DNA of 23,134 nucleotides from Ophiothrix spiculata (taxonomy: Eukaryota; Echinodermata; Ophiuroidea; Amphilepidida; Ophiotrichidae). The stretch's first letter is position 1; each line of letters opens with the position of its first letter. Below are positions 10,665 to 21,654 of this stretch, in pieces. Location: NCBI GenBank assembly GCA_000969725.1, contig JXSR01S015740.1. One strand, written 5' to 3'. The notes beneath the pieces are model-generated. The model saw only the letters and a list, made by a program, of their open reading frames with translations, had not been told where the DNA came from and searched no databases. The translations under genes were made by a program, and so were the position numbers.

Positions 10665-10944
10665 TTAAAGACCTATTTAGTGAACAATCCTTTTATATAG
10701 GCCCTAAGGTTCAAGGTTTTTTATTTCATATTTATAAATTACAAGCAACAAATAGACAAAAAACAAGAACAATAAATATATGGAGGAGCAGCTGCAAGGC
10801 CAATAAGGCATTACCCCTTTACAAGAATTTGCATATCAGCAGCTGAAAATCTACGTCCCAGGTTTGAAAGAGGGCGGTATAATTTTCTTCATTTTTAGGT
10901 ATTTTTATTTTGTTTTCATTCCGAATAAAAACTTGTTATCCTAA

Positions 10945-11020
10945 TGGCCCCTCAAGGACTCCAACCATCGATCTCGATATTTCCTGCTTGGCGTCTTAAC
11001 CGCTTGCACCATATGAGCAG
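10945..11020 (-). repeat. Degenerate tRNA-derived sequence (SINE remnant), block B
   Basis: On the minus strand box A is TGGTGCAAGCGG (plus strand 11000-11011) and box B is GGTTGGAGTCC (10956-10966, one mismatch from consensus). Their spacing fits a tRNA. The acceptor arms do not pair. It is orthologous to 1850-1935 and better preserved. The parent tRNA is uncertain; the box A region looks leucine- or serine-like. Confidence 0.6.
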
Positions 11021-11965
11021 TTGATGTCTGCTGGGGACTTTTAATTGATATACATATCAATATAGCGGACTAGAATTACGTAGAAATAGACAAATCTTGA
11101 TAAATTCTGTAGGAGAAAGTAAAATATAATTATAAATATATCTATGATGTCTATTCAATTTCTGTAACACAGTCTAGCAATGAATAAATGTGGCAAACTA
11201 TTGCAGAAACACCAATAAATATCATATTCTACCTCCGTACATTACGCTACCGTCCAGCCCGTGCACAAGTGTCACATATGAGAATAAAGTGTTAAGGGCC
11301 TATTTAAATCTCGATTTAAGACTGAACTCAATAGAAATAAACTTTAAAGATCATAAAATTAATCTTTTAGATTTACCTTTTGATTTTAATCCGAGTTCAG
11401 ACTTAAAAAAATTAAATCCTGCGAATAAGAGTGAATATTATTATTATTATCATTATTATAATCCGACATTGCATTTATTAATCAAGAGCAGGTGTTTTTT
11501 CTCCCTGTCAGTTAGAAATTGCTAACGTTGTTTTATCATACTCTAATTTTTAGTTCATTTTATTTCGATTCATAATTCCTGACTAACTGTAGCAAGGACT
11601 AATGAAAGAAAAAATATTGCAGTGTCACAATTATGCTCTCCTCAATAAGAAAGGTCACTATCTTAATTACTTACGATGAAATATAATCATGAAAATATGT
11701 TGAAATAATAGTTAATGGAAATTACCAGATAATGATGATTGACAAGGTCAAAAATCGATTAAACTATCAATTTCATAATAAGAGATGTTTATGTTGAGGT
11801 TGATGTCGGGAGAAGACTGAGACACCTTGACTGTCAGATATTATAAGGATAAATTTGGTACAATATTTAGAATGGGTAGGCCAATATCCAAAATGTCAAA
11901 TGAAATGATTTTTCTACAACTTATCAACCAAATTTGGTCAATATTTTACGTTTAGTCTCCTCACT

Positions 11966-12160
11966 AGCAAATTCAAGGGGTGCCTCCATGGTTGAAAAGA
12001 CAAAATATTGGAAAGATTTTTTTAGTTTAGAATATTGGAAAGAATTTTCGATTTTGAGATGCAGAAGGAAACCGAAGTACTCGGAGAAAACCTCTATGTA
12101 TGTGTCAGTATGTATTATTGCAGCTGTATTGGCCAGGGAACTCTGTAAAGGTAAAAAAAG
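11966..12160. repeat. Degenerate dispersed-repeat fragment, block B
   Basis: This is the counterpart of 3440-3620. The core at 12061-12092 reads AGGAAACCGAAGTACTCGG then AGAAAACC, which is closer to the widespread animal repeat motif than the A copy. Overlapping frames of 85 codons (plus) and 81 codons (minus) run through it; neither survives in A. Confidence 0.35.
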
Positions 12161-13224
12161 GCTATTCAAAATCCAGAAACGCGATGTTTAATGAAATTTA
12201 TTTGTTGTAATTTCTGAGCATTAAAAAAGTATATTCAAGCCTGATTCCCTATGAAAAATGTAAAAAGAAATCCCTTTAAATTAATGTAATGAGCAAAAAT
12301 ATCAAAAAACACTTAAACTTAAAGCAATGAGATCAATGAGATTATATATTAAAACGTGTGCAAAAATATATAAGATTCAGCTACAAATTACATGTACGTA
12401 ATTGTTTTTATTTCAATTGTGAATTAACTTTTTGTTGCTGTTTCTGGTACCCCTTAAAATGATAGCGAACGATCTCCACATGTTGTATGTAAACCTTGCC
12501 TGTGGTAAACTTAACAGTGTTTACGTTTTTACCTTACAGAAATAACAGCTTTCTCTTACCATCCGTGTATATTGATAAATTCTTTTAAACTGTTGATGAT
12601 ATATGTCATCTTAAAAGCTTATTTATCAAACCTAAAATTGAAAATAAAACGATTTTGTTAGCATTTCACACAGCTAGCCCACAGCTCACATTATTCCATT
12701 ACCATGATTACACCTGTCTGATGGTGACCTTGCAAAGTTATTGTCTATTCATTTTATGACGCTACGAATTTTGGAGGCATGTTTTTACCGATAATTGTAC
12801 TACAATATTGCTGATACTTACGACCAGTAATAAAATATACTCAACTCAATGTTTCTGACACCTTGCATAGCTTATTCGTCGTACGCGAAGATACGTTTCA
12901 CTGAATAAATAAACATAACCAAACAGTGATATAAAGTTACATATCTCCTGGAAATAAAATACACCTTTCACTTTATTGAAAGTCGGTACAGCTCTCTAAC
13001 AAATATTTAGTTACAAATTAGAGGTATCTGTATTATAAGGACAAATATATTTAATTTCTTGGAAGTGTTCAACAATGCTTATTACATCTACAACATTGAA
13101 CAGGGCTGATAAGAATAAAAAATAATTGGATAGCCAGGAAGCCGATGTAGACGTTATCACAATCTATCTATTCTTAAATAGAGGGTCTGTAGAAGATTTG
13201 CTTGACAGGAATCTTCAACTTTTG

Positions 13225-13465
13225 TGTCCAATTTCCTTAACAGCAAGAAACAAGTTGTTTTACCGTATCAGCGTTGTATAGATGAAATACTTAACCCAGT
13301 TCACAATAATGAATATTGAAAACGTGAAACAATAAACGTACTCTATTATTGTATTGAAACATCCAAACTCTTTCAACCAATCCTCATGCACTACGCGGTA
13401 TGCATTACAATACCTGTGATCAGTGACAATATTTTCTAAGAGTTCTTTACAGAATCAAGTTTGAT
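13225..13465 (+). repeat. Conserved distal module, copy B
   Basis: This is the closest relative of 5058-5300. The footprint at 13371-13432 reads TTTCAACCAATCCTCATGCA followed by CTACGCGGTATGCATTACAA. Downstream, the TATA-like string found in A (5354-5362) is changed to TTTAGAGATATAAG, so it is not conserved. Confidence 0.75.
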
Positions 13466-14640
13466 ATATTACATCTAGATCTTACCGTCCCATCAGAAGA
13501 GTTTCTATTAAACAAAGTTGTTTTGTTTCACTTTAGAGATATAAGAATTGGACCCAAAAGAATTAAATCCTCATTTTGAGGCACTTTGGAACATGACGAC
13601 TACACAGAATGGCTTGACGTGTGCAACAAGAGACAAGTCCTTAACACAAATTATTAGCTATCAACGAGGCAGATGATAAAAAGTAGCTGTCGTGTAATAC
13701 TTCAAAATAGGTCAGCTTATTCAGTGACAAAAGTCAGAACTTAAATAAATTTTGTTTCTTGGTTCTGTAGTGATGCAAAATCTTTTTGTGTCTATAAATT
13801 TGAATTTAATTTTAATTGAGTTCATGCAAGATTTCATTTATGAAACAATACGGCACGACTGAATAATAGCTTTAACAAGAGCTACCAAATATTTTCGTTT
13901 ACAAATTAAAAAAGATAAAAAAGACATAAGATACACAGATGTAGATACTCCGATGATTGATCTCGATTATGCAATGCAATCTTAACAGCCTCTTTTTCCA
14001 TTTTTATCATGGACGTATCATGAAAAGAATGTGAAAGAATTCTCTAAAATATGAGTACGCATTTTCGTCATATCTCTTCACACTCACGTTAGAATTTAAA
14101 TGCTTGGACCCAATTTATAAAATAAGTGGTATTGGACGCTATTCGCTAGCTGTCTCATTTCTCATTAAACCCAAATAAATAGTTCATGAGTACGGTAGTT
14201 GATCTTGACATAATTTGTCACTTATATCACCCATATATGTCTTTTCTTCCCATTTGCTTAGCTACTTAGTACTGGGATTATTTGCTGAGGGACTGCTGAA
14301 CATGCCTAATTAATGGGAATATTCAACTCATGCCTGTCCATACATTATACATGACATCTCCCTAAGCTTAAGAGTACGAAACTAAGGACGTATCTCTCGC
14401 ATATCAAGCTGATGATAGTCAGAACAAAACGTGACCAGTCTTTCAAATTTATTTTCGCGTATCTACAACACATTCATGTTTTAATGTAATTGAATTCTAG
14501 AGCTGGCATGTAATACACATGTAAGGCAACCTTTCAGCTCTGAGGAGTCTGACTTAAGTGGCCCATATAATACAGAGAAGACTAGCATTCATTCACATCT
14601 AACATTGCCTTCATGTTTCATTTATGAAATAAAAAGAGTG

Positions 14641-14879
14641 ACCTGAGAATCGTCTGGAACGAAGTTCAGAGTACATTAAAATCACGATATTATTGTATTT
14701 TTACAGAATATTCTTTATGCCTGTTTACATGTTAGATCAGAAGGTAATATACTTTAATATCTTGAAAGTCGGTCAAAAGTGTGATATTTACAGTTTGCCA
14801 ATAAGTTATATTTTCCTGTCTTAAAATAATAGTTAAGGGATTCGTGATAGGTGGAAAAAGTTAAGCATTATTTTGATAT
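14641..14879. other. Stretch after block B, nothing recognised
   Basis: AT-rich DNA with no alignable partner in the window, no frame of note and no RNA motif that I can see. Confidence 0.5.
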
Positions 14880-14889
14880 TATTCAAACT

Positions 14890-15283
14890 AAACAAATTAT
14901 ACGGTATTTTTCACCGTTAAATCCCGTAACCATAATTTGACAGTTGTAAAGTAATTGCAGTTTTTCTTGTTTTACAGGAATATCCCGTTCAATTTGTTGA
15001 TTAATAATGTCAGTATTTAACCATTCACTCACCGCGTGTCAGCGTGACGCAATCGGTTAGCGCGCTCGCGCTGTCATGGCTGTACATAGAATCAAGAGAG
15101 TTGCTTATATACGGAATGGAGTGTTCCAGGATCGAATTCTGCTCGGGGCATAATAATGAAAAACTTTTAATGCAGGCATTTTACTGACAAATTCCGGTAA
15201 AAAAATGTAAAATTACGGTAAAACATTGGCAACAGAATTACCAAGTATTTTCCCGTAAAATTTACAGGAAATGTTTTTCAGTG
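14890..15283 (-). mobile_element. CACTG-ended repeat with ACGGTA/CCGTAAA motifs
   Basis: The right end, read on the minus strand, starts CACTGAAAAACATTTCCTG at 15283 and continues TAAATTTTACGGGAAAATAC. Alternating ACGGTAAAA and CCGTAAAAT words recur near 15200-15270 and again near 14902-14940 (ACGGTATTTTTCACCGTTAA). This style of repeat, CACTG ends with runs of ACGGTA/TACCGT, is one I recognise from fish and marine invertebrate DNA transposon derivatives. A tRNA-like segment sits inside (15045-15150). The left terminus is not clear, so the element may be truncated or composite. Confidence 0.45.
15045..15150 (+). repeat. tRNA-like sequence within the CACTG repeat
   Basis: Box A TGACGCAATCGG at 15045-15056 continues into TTAGCGCGCTCGCGCTGT, which closely resembles the D-arm and anticodon side of an asparagine tRNA. 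A weak box B GGATCGAATTC lies at 15129-15139 (9 of 11). The boxes are about 72 bases apart, roughly twice the usual distance, so this is a tRNA-derived SINE or a tRNA pseudogene split by extra DNA. Confidence 0.5.
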
Positions 15284-16740
15284 CAAGGAAAACCAGATGA
15301 TCTCAACATCCGTAAAAACATTTAAAAAGTTCTTGTTATGACAGTCAAAATTTAAAGATTATTTAAACACATTAGTTTCATGACTATACGGTATCTATCT
15401 ATCGTAACGTCTTAATGTGTCATTACACGTCAAACACCTTGAACTTTTAGACCATCGTTTTGGGCCATTCACTTATGATAAATCATCCACAATCACTTAT
15501 GTTGTTTTCCATTTTCCAGAATTGGAAAAGATAGTACCTAGGATGTATTATATGCCCTTCAGAATACTGCAAGTGGACCACAGGAGCTGAACATTTGATG
15601 ATTTATTACCGGCGAATGGCCAAATATACGGTCTAAAAATGTTTTATACCTAATGTTTCTTTTCGATGTGATAATTAAGTAGCGATGAAAACGTTTGACC
15701 AAATTTCAGCTGTGAAAGTCATCATACACGAGCTGCAAAGAACAAACTTGCTCATCCCATTGAACTTAAATTGTTTCTAAGACATTGAATTGGATATCTT
15801 GCGATTGTTAAATCTGTTATTGTCAATATGATACGAGTAAAAAGAGTTTATGGTTTAGAACCGTTAAAACCTTATAATATATAATGACATTTAAAATTTG
15901 GTGTAAGTTATACCAACTGTTCAATGTCACCCTTAGAAGTTGATCTCTATTAAAATTGAAACTTGAAATGTAAGAAACATAGATTTAGCGAGATAGCTAC
16001 ATTGATGTATCATTCTTTTTTTTTGAAAGTAACTGATATCGAGCGCCAGCCGTCATTGCGCTACAAAGACAAATTTAAAGTGTACACTTCTCTAAATCTA
16101 CAAAGATCCGATTTCATTTGATGCAATTATGCATCAACATTGAAACTACATGTAGTTCAAGTGAGTAATAAACTAAATTTCTGTAACAATCCCAAAACAT
16201 TAGACTTCAACGAAATTTGATATTGTGCCACAATCGTGCAGATGTTCATTTTCGTAAATCTGTTTTTCCCCATTGTATATAAAAATACGCAAGTATCATA
16301 ATCATTAACAAATTTTTGAATACACATGTAAATAATATTGCTTATTGTTAATTTGCTAGGTATTCGAGCTGGAAAACTCAATCAAAAGTGTACTATTTCC
16401 CACATTTGTCTGAATGGAAACAACAATTGGAGCTTTTGACCTAAATTTACAATTAACCCCTGATAAGTACCCACCCATACACATTCTTGTAAATCAACAA
16501 TACTATTTTGATGTATGGCATTTTAAATTTGCCCATCTTTCCACAGCTTGCAACCAATTTTATTTATAACTATATACAGAGTTTTGCTAATAAGTAAACC
16601 GTATTTTTGAGGATTATTGTTTAAACAATGCGTGGTATCAAATGATACATCAATTTTGACAAATCATAAAACGTTTTACCAACAACAATGGATGTTACAC
16701 CGCATATCACTCTAATCTCAATTCTGACACCGATTCGGAT
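15284..16740. other. Unique stretch, no gene recognised
   Basis: No alignment to the duplicated unit is visible. There is a T-run near 16015-16024 and a 12-bp palindrome, ACTACATGTAGT, near 16145. The longest frame, about 16157-16381 on the minus strand, has no recognisable domain. Confidence 0.5.
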
Positions 16741-18095
16741 ATTTGGTATAGAAATTTTGGCCATGGTATTCTCCAGTGTCTACGTTTGGACCCTACAGGA
16801 AAGCAACTTTCTCTTACAATTTGCGTCTATAGATAAATCCTTCTAAGCAGTTGATGGCATTTGTCATCTTAAAAGCTTATTCATCAAATAGAAAATTATC
16901 ACTTCGAAAATAAAACGATTTTGTTAGTATTTCTCACAGCTAGCTCACAGCATACGTATCATTTAATTACACCTGTCTAACGGTGACCCTCAAGATTTAA
17001 AGTAAAAAGCTTTTCTTAAGTAAAGAGATATACTACTAGTAAAAAAAATGTTTCTTAAATGTGAGGACAAATAACCAATGGTGCCAAGAAAGTCTCTCTG
17101 ACTAAGCATGCTTAGTGATGATTTTATCAACAACACGATATTTGGAACAACCAACTTCATGAATTTCAGCAGAAACATTGGACTTTCTTTTCCCCTTATA
17201 TAGTTTTCTACGTTCATCTCATTACAGCTCAGCTAAGCACATGTCATCTTGGTTTAGCAATTTGACATAAACCCATTCTATATTCAATATATAAGGCGAT
17301 TGCACTTCGTAAAATACTTTATTGGGTCAATCAATTTGTTATATTTCTTATTAATTTAATACGTTATTTTACCTACTGAACTTTGTTAATTTTCTTTGCT
17401 TACAATCGAAACTAAATTACACTGACAATCTGCATCGCTGTACGCGAAGATTAGTTTCACTGAATAAATAAACATAACCAAACAGAGGTATAGAGTTACA
17501 TATCTCCTGGATATGAAATACACCTTTCACTTTATGTAAGTCAGTACAGGTATCTAACAAATATCAAGTTACAAATTAGAGGACCCTATATTAGCAATAA
17601 ATGTAAACTTAATTTCCTTGAAACCTAAAGCTACCATGATAAAAATAAAATAAAATAAAATAAACGTATGGTAAGGAAATCGATGTGGCATTAATTACGA
17701 TCAATTCATTCTTCAATAAACTAAAATACATCACCAGCCACTTCAAATAATGTTATACATACCATAACATTATTGTTTTTTATTGATGGAAGAAATTATA
17801 GGCTTATTTGGTTGATTTGAAAAGGGTAGTAGATATAAGACTTATGTTATATCATCGACCTGTTTCAATTTCCTGAACTGTATATTATCAGTGCTGTACT
17901 AATGAAATATTTAACCCAGTTCATAGTATTGAATATTGAAATTGGGAAACGTGAGACGATGTTTTCTAATTATGGTTTACAAAATCAAGTTCGATCCATT
18001 ACTTCATGAGCAAATTTCTTTCTCACATCTCCTATTAAATTGACTGGTTTAGTTTTACTTGAAGATATGCCAAGTTGATATAGCACACCCAGGTC
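16740..18095 (+). repeat. Block C: diverged third copy of the duplicated unit
   Basis: Collinear with block A from about 3985 to 5390. Anchors are CTTTCTCTTAC (16807), GTCATCTTAAAAGCTTATTC (16863), GAAAATAAAACGATTTTGTT (16905), CTCACAGCTAGC (16933), ACACCTGTCTAACGGTGACC (16969), CGATATTTGGAAC (17137), CACTGAATAAATAAACATAA (17459), CACCTTTCACTTTATGTAAG (17521), and AACCCAGTTCA...GAATATTGAAA (17912-17940). It lacks the 4241-4408 element and has lost the CCAAT/ATGCAT footprint: sequence jumps from the GAAACGTGA region to ATGTTTTCTAA near 17960. It retains DNA matching A 4435-4610 that block B lacks. Confidence 0.75.
17639..17664. repeat. (AAAAT)n microsatellite
   Basis: About five units of AAAAT, with one slightly irregular end, lie inside block C. 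Blocks A and B show no such expansion at the matching place. Confidence 0.9.
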
Positions 18096-19558
18096 TCTGT
18101 AAGAATGAACCATATTCAGGGGGTTTTGATTCATGGGTCATCAGATCAATGTATAAAAAATGCACTGATACACTATCATACCAAAACACTGTATCTGAAT
18201 CCCCTCGGTTCTTGCCATTTTCGGTTTGGCCGAAACAAAATATTGAAATTCGGAGTAAAAAGAATCACTAGAATAAAATGCACATTCTAAGTTAGATTAA
18301 AAATGTGCGCCAAGCTCATACCAACCAAAGAAAAACATATTTTGTTACCTCTACTTGGGTACATAACTTATGTGAAAAAAAAACAAATTTGGATAACATT
18401 GGCGTATCATGCTACGCTGACTTGAACTATTGCTAACATCACTGTGATGTCATTTCATTCCATAGTAAACAGTACTCATTTTGGTATCAAAAAAAAAAGG
18501 TCCTTATCTTCTAAATGGTAGTAAACAATACAAAAGAGCTTAGAAAAGAAAGTCCGCAGAAGGAGTTTCAACAATCGCATAATTAATTGAATCAAAACAC
18601 TTGCCCATATGATTGTAGTGACAATAATAATTTGCCTAATACAACCAGCATTGGCAAAATGTCTGTAACTTTCCACAGGAATATGTGATTTTTATAATTC
18701 AAAATTCTTTCAAAACTTAAATATGTGTTAAAGTTACTGATAAAAAAAGATCTGACAAATTCAGGCTGTAAAAATCGACAAACCTGGTACTAATCATTCA
18801 TGGTCATCCTGTATTGTACTCTTGTAAATGTATATGAATTGGGAAAACACAGAATATTTTTTCTTGACGTGAACTGTCGGATAGTTCGGACTTCGAACCC
18901 CTGTTAATGCAAATAAAAATGAAGATGTGGACAAATATATTTATTTAGAGTTTTTTTTTAAATAAGACAAGTTTATGATGACTGTTGGGAATAAAAAGTC
19001 TTCATTTCATTACATTTTTAACAAAATTGTCAATTTTAAGCTTTTAGAATCATGAGGTCACATCTAATTACGGGCAGCTTGTATTACCGAATTCTATATA
19101 ATTATGTATATTGGCCAAAACAAACTGCATGACAAGATATCAGACATCACATTCATGAAATTTGAAAAATATATATATCTTTCCTGTAAGACTTTTAAAA
19201 TCAGTAAATAATCGAGGGAAAATTCAATATAATTAGACATACGTAAGGGACATGATGTCGGTCATCACATTATGCCAATAACATGTTGAACATCGTAAAC
19301 ACCTTTCGAAGATATGGTTCTATATAGGCAAATATGACGTCATTACTATGCTGGTGGAAAGCAGCTGTCTGGACTGGTGATATCGCACTGTGCATATTGT
19401 TTACATATGTATGTTTATGGGCCATAGAAACGATTAAATTAAATATATTTAATCATGTTTATCTAAAGAAATTCCAAAATTCCTTTGTAAAATAAATTTA
19501 GGAATGAAGGAAAATCAATCTATAATCTAATACGATGGAATAAAATAATACTTTGTTT
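18096..19558. other. Unique stretch, no gene recognised
   Basis: Two overlapping frames at about 18059-18290 and a minus-strand frame at about 18476-18676 have no recognisable domains. An 8-bp inverted repeat GATTAAAT/ATTTAATC lies near 19432-19454. Nothing else stands out. Confidence 0.5.
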
Positions 19559-19612
19559 TCAACAAAAAGGCGCCGACAGGATTCCTCAACAAAAAGGCGC
19601 CGACAGGATTCC
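19559..19612 (-). repeat. Perfect 27-bp tandem duplication at the 3' end of a tRNA-like sequence
   Basis: Two identical units (19559-19585 and 19586-19612) start TCAACAAAAAGGCGCC and end GACAGGATTCC. Each contains the 3' half of the tRNA-like T-arm and acceptor strand on the minus strand, so the duplication affected the 3' tail of the adjacent tRNA-derived element. Confidence 0.95.
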
Positions 19613-19670
19613 AACCTGGGACCTTGAGGACCAAAAGTCTTGAAGTCAAACCACTACACCACACAGCACG
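19596..19670 (-). repeat. tRNA-derived sequence (SINE or tRNA pseudogene)
   Basis: On the minus strand box A is a perfect match to TRGYNNARNGG (TGGTGTAGTGG, plus strand 19651-19661). Box B is GGTTGGAATCC (19606-19616), one mismatch from consensus. T-stem pairing is mostly intact. The 3' strand CGGCGCC does not pair with the 5' end, and the anticodon arm is an extended hairpin with a 5-base loop and no clear anticodon, so it is not a functional tRNA. The box A region is glutamine- or glutamate-like. Confidence 0.65.
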
Positions 19671-20289
19671 ATGATAGATAAAAGATGTTATAACAATATA
19701 TATTTAACAACAGGCAAGTGCCGCTTAATTGTTCGCTTCCGGGGTTACATGGTGTTTTGCGTAGAAATTTGATGTCTTATTTAACCTCATTGGACCAAGC
19801 GTCACATTCTATTACGTGAAGCATGTTTTACCCAGTACTACCGCAAACTGTTTAGCAAACCTGTAGAAAAGGGGTTGTCGCCTTCTTTTGACCAAATGGC
19901 TTAAACGCAAAGACCAAATTTGACCTCACTCAATGAAAAAAAAATCACTGTAGACATTACATAAATGTTCACATACATTTCGCAAAACTTTTAGGTTTAT
20001 GATATGCAACATTGTTTTGAATTATGACCTATTTGATGAGTTTATGGGCCTTTTTAGATTTGTGTCTCAAATTCATGAATATTCATGAGCATCGTCGAAA
20101 CGACGGTCTGTGGCGATTTTCTATGAATAAAGACAACGAACTAAGCCACTTTTCTCGTACCTGAATGTTGACTGGCTACGTCTCTTCCATTATCTTTCGC
20201 AACTCGCATATCTCAACCAAAATATCCGTGTATTGTACTGATCTAAATTTATATCATAATCGTTTTCATTACTTTTTGCTTATAATGTT
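19671..20289. other. Unique stretch with a palindrome pair, no gene recognised
   Basis: No alignable repeat or recognisable gene. It contains a 16-bp perfect palindrome TCATGAATATTCATGA at 20073-20088, followed four bases later by a CGTCG-AAA-CGACG hairpin at 20093-20105. A 67-codon frame at about 20165-20368 runs into block D and is not conserved in block E. Confidence 0.5.
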
Positions 20290-20770
20290 GGCATTGTATT
20301 ACTTGCAGAAAGCAAATATTAAGCAAATATTAAGTCGTGATAGGCAACATTGGACATATTTGAAATAGAAAGGCTGTATTAGATTTACTTAATACATATC
20401 TTCGACCTTAGTATTCCTTTCCTGAACCGCAAGAAACAACTTCTCTAACAATTCTGTATAAATGGAATACTTAACCCAGTTCACCCAGTTCACAATAATG
20501 AATATTGAAAACGTGAAACAATAAACCCAACTCTATTATTGAAACATCAAAACTCTTTCAACCAATCCTCATGCATTACGCGAATTGCATTAAATTGCAT
20601 GTGTTGAGTGACAATGTTTTCTAGGAGTGTTTTACAGAATCAAGTCCGAACATTACTTCAAGAATCTAAACATCCATTCTTATGATATAGTACACCCAGA
20701 GCACATTTAAACATCCATCGTGGGGCATTTTAGAACATGAATGACTAGAGTTAATGGCTTTGCAAGAATA
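20290..20770 (+). repeat. Block D: fourth copy, distal module
   Basis: It aligns with A 5050-5450 and B 13225-13610. Anchors are TTTCCTGAACCGCAAGAAAC (20419), AATGAATATTGAAAACGTGA (20497), the footprint CAACCAATCCTCATGCATTA (20559-20578) with CGCGAATTGCATT, ACAGAATCAAGTC, and AATGACTAGAGTTAATGGCTT (20738). There is a small internal CACCCAGTT duplication near 20480. Upstream, about 20300-20415 resembles block E 21660-21720, including an acceptor-like TTACTTGCAG before AAAGCAAA. Confidence 0.7.
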
Positions 20771-21654
20771 TGCAGAGCAAGTACCACATCAGGTTTGTCG
20801 ATAAAATACTAAACTACATTTTGCATGTGTAATAAGAATCAGGTCTGCTACTAATGTTTTATTTATATCAGCATTTGAATATTTAGATAAAATGGTACAA
20901 GAAATATAATTTTAAGGCTGTTGCATTTTTTTACATTTTTATTTAAATTTTAAGGCAACCTAAGAATCCAATTTCAAAATAAATTGAATTTAGCGCTTAA
21001 CTCGCTGGTTGTATCATTAAATCCCCAGTTCCCCGGTCACTGCAGATGGGAGTATCATGTTACAGGCTTGAGTGTCCGTAAAAGGCAATTTGTAAACATG
21101 TCATGATAGTATTTACAACTTGTGTACATAATAGGGAGAAAGTGAATCATGTGAGGGTTTGTTTTCTGATTAACCTTAACTATAATTGTTTGCATTTAGT
21201 TGCATAAGTTTTAAAACTGTTTACACAAATAAAATAATAGTGATTTAACCAGTATGAAAAAGAAGGGCATTTAAAAATGGTATCATGAACCAAATAGGTC
21301 AACCTTCTCAATGTCCGGGTACCTTATTCATAATTTCTTTAGGCTTAGGGTCCACATATATCAAGATCAAGGCATCAAGCTTTACGATGAAGTCTTGACT
21401 GTGAGAAGTCCTGGACATGTCCCTATACAAATCGTGAAAATTCTGACTACGGAAAATAATATAGCGTCCCGGATTGTCAGATTTATAACTCTGAGTTTCG
21501 AACCCATTTGCACAAGAAAGGTCATGGGCTTTAGGGACAAAATCAAAGCAATCCTTCGATTAATATTCATGCCACACGTTTTCTTAATCTGTATTAAAAC
21601 TTATAAACACAAGATATGGCTTTTTTCCTATTAAATTTGCGGCGAAAGCGATAT
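20771..21654. other. Spacer between blocks D and E, no gene recognised
   Basis: The longest plus-strand frame is 107 codons at 21311-21634. It contains no motif I recognise, lacks a duplicate in the other blocks, and is opposed by a minus-strand frame. Its composition does not set it apart from the surroundings. I leave it as an unassigned open frame rather than a gene. Confidence 0.5.

Larger units (their letters stand above)
8923..14640 (+). repeat. Block B: large duplicated segment, copy 2 (non-coding)
   Basis: This is collinear with block A in the same orientation. Preserved stretches include 9120-9240 (A 280-415), 9960-10300 (A 1095-1430), 11560-11960 (A 2985-3400), 12400-12720 (A 3880-4200), 12830-13020 (A 4670-4865) and 13050-13640 (A 4900-5530), then about 14245-14445 (A 6935-7130). 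Compared with A it lacks the TTAA element at 2185-2675, about 95 bp near A 1440-1535, and the DNA matching A 4205-4660, which is replaced by about 95 bp of different sequence. It has its own TTAA element at 10370-10664. Block C retains DNA matching A 4435-4610, so that loss happened in B. Confidence 0.85.

Noticed and set aside
11190-11525. 111-codon frame on the plus strand
   Set aside because: It runs across a TTA/ATT microsatellite that yields a tyrosine run, is not open in the matching part of block A, and has no recognisable domain.
11924-12191. Overlapping frames of 85 codons (plus) and 81 codons (minus)
   Set aside because: They oppose each other over the same dispersed-repeat-like DNA, and neither is preserved in block A at 3440-3620.
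14025-14040. Inverted match of about 18 bp to 5683-5700 (ATTCTTTCACATTCTTTT)
   Set aside because: Neighbouring similarities occur in the wrong order, so this is likely a chance match in low-complexity DNA.
18059-18290. Two overlapping plus-strand frames
   Set aside because: They overlap in different frames, are short, and start inside the decayed end of block C.
21311-21634. 107-codon frame on the plus strand
   Set aside because: It is the longest frame in unique DNA, but it has no recognisable motif, no conserved copy and an opposing frame; kept only as an unassigned open frame in the spacer description.
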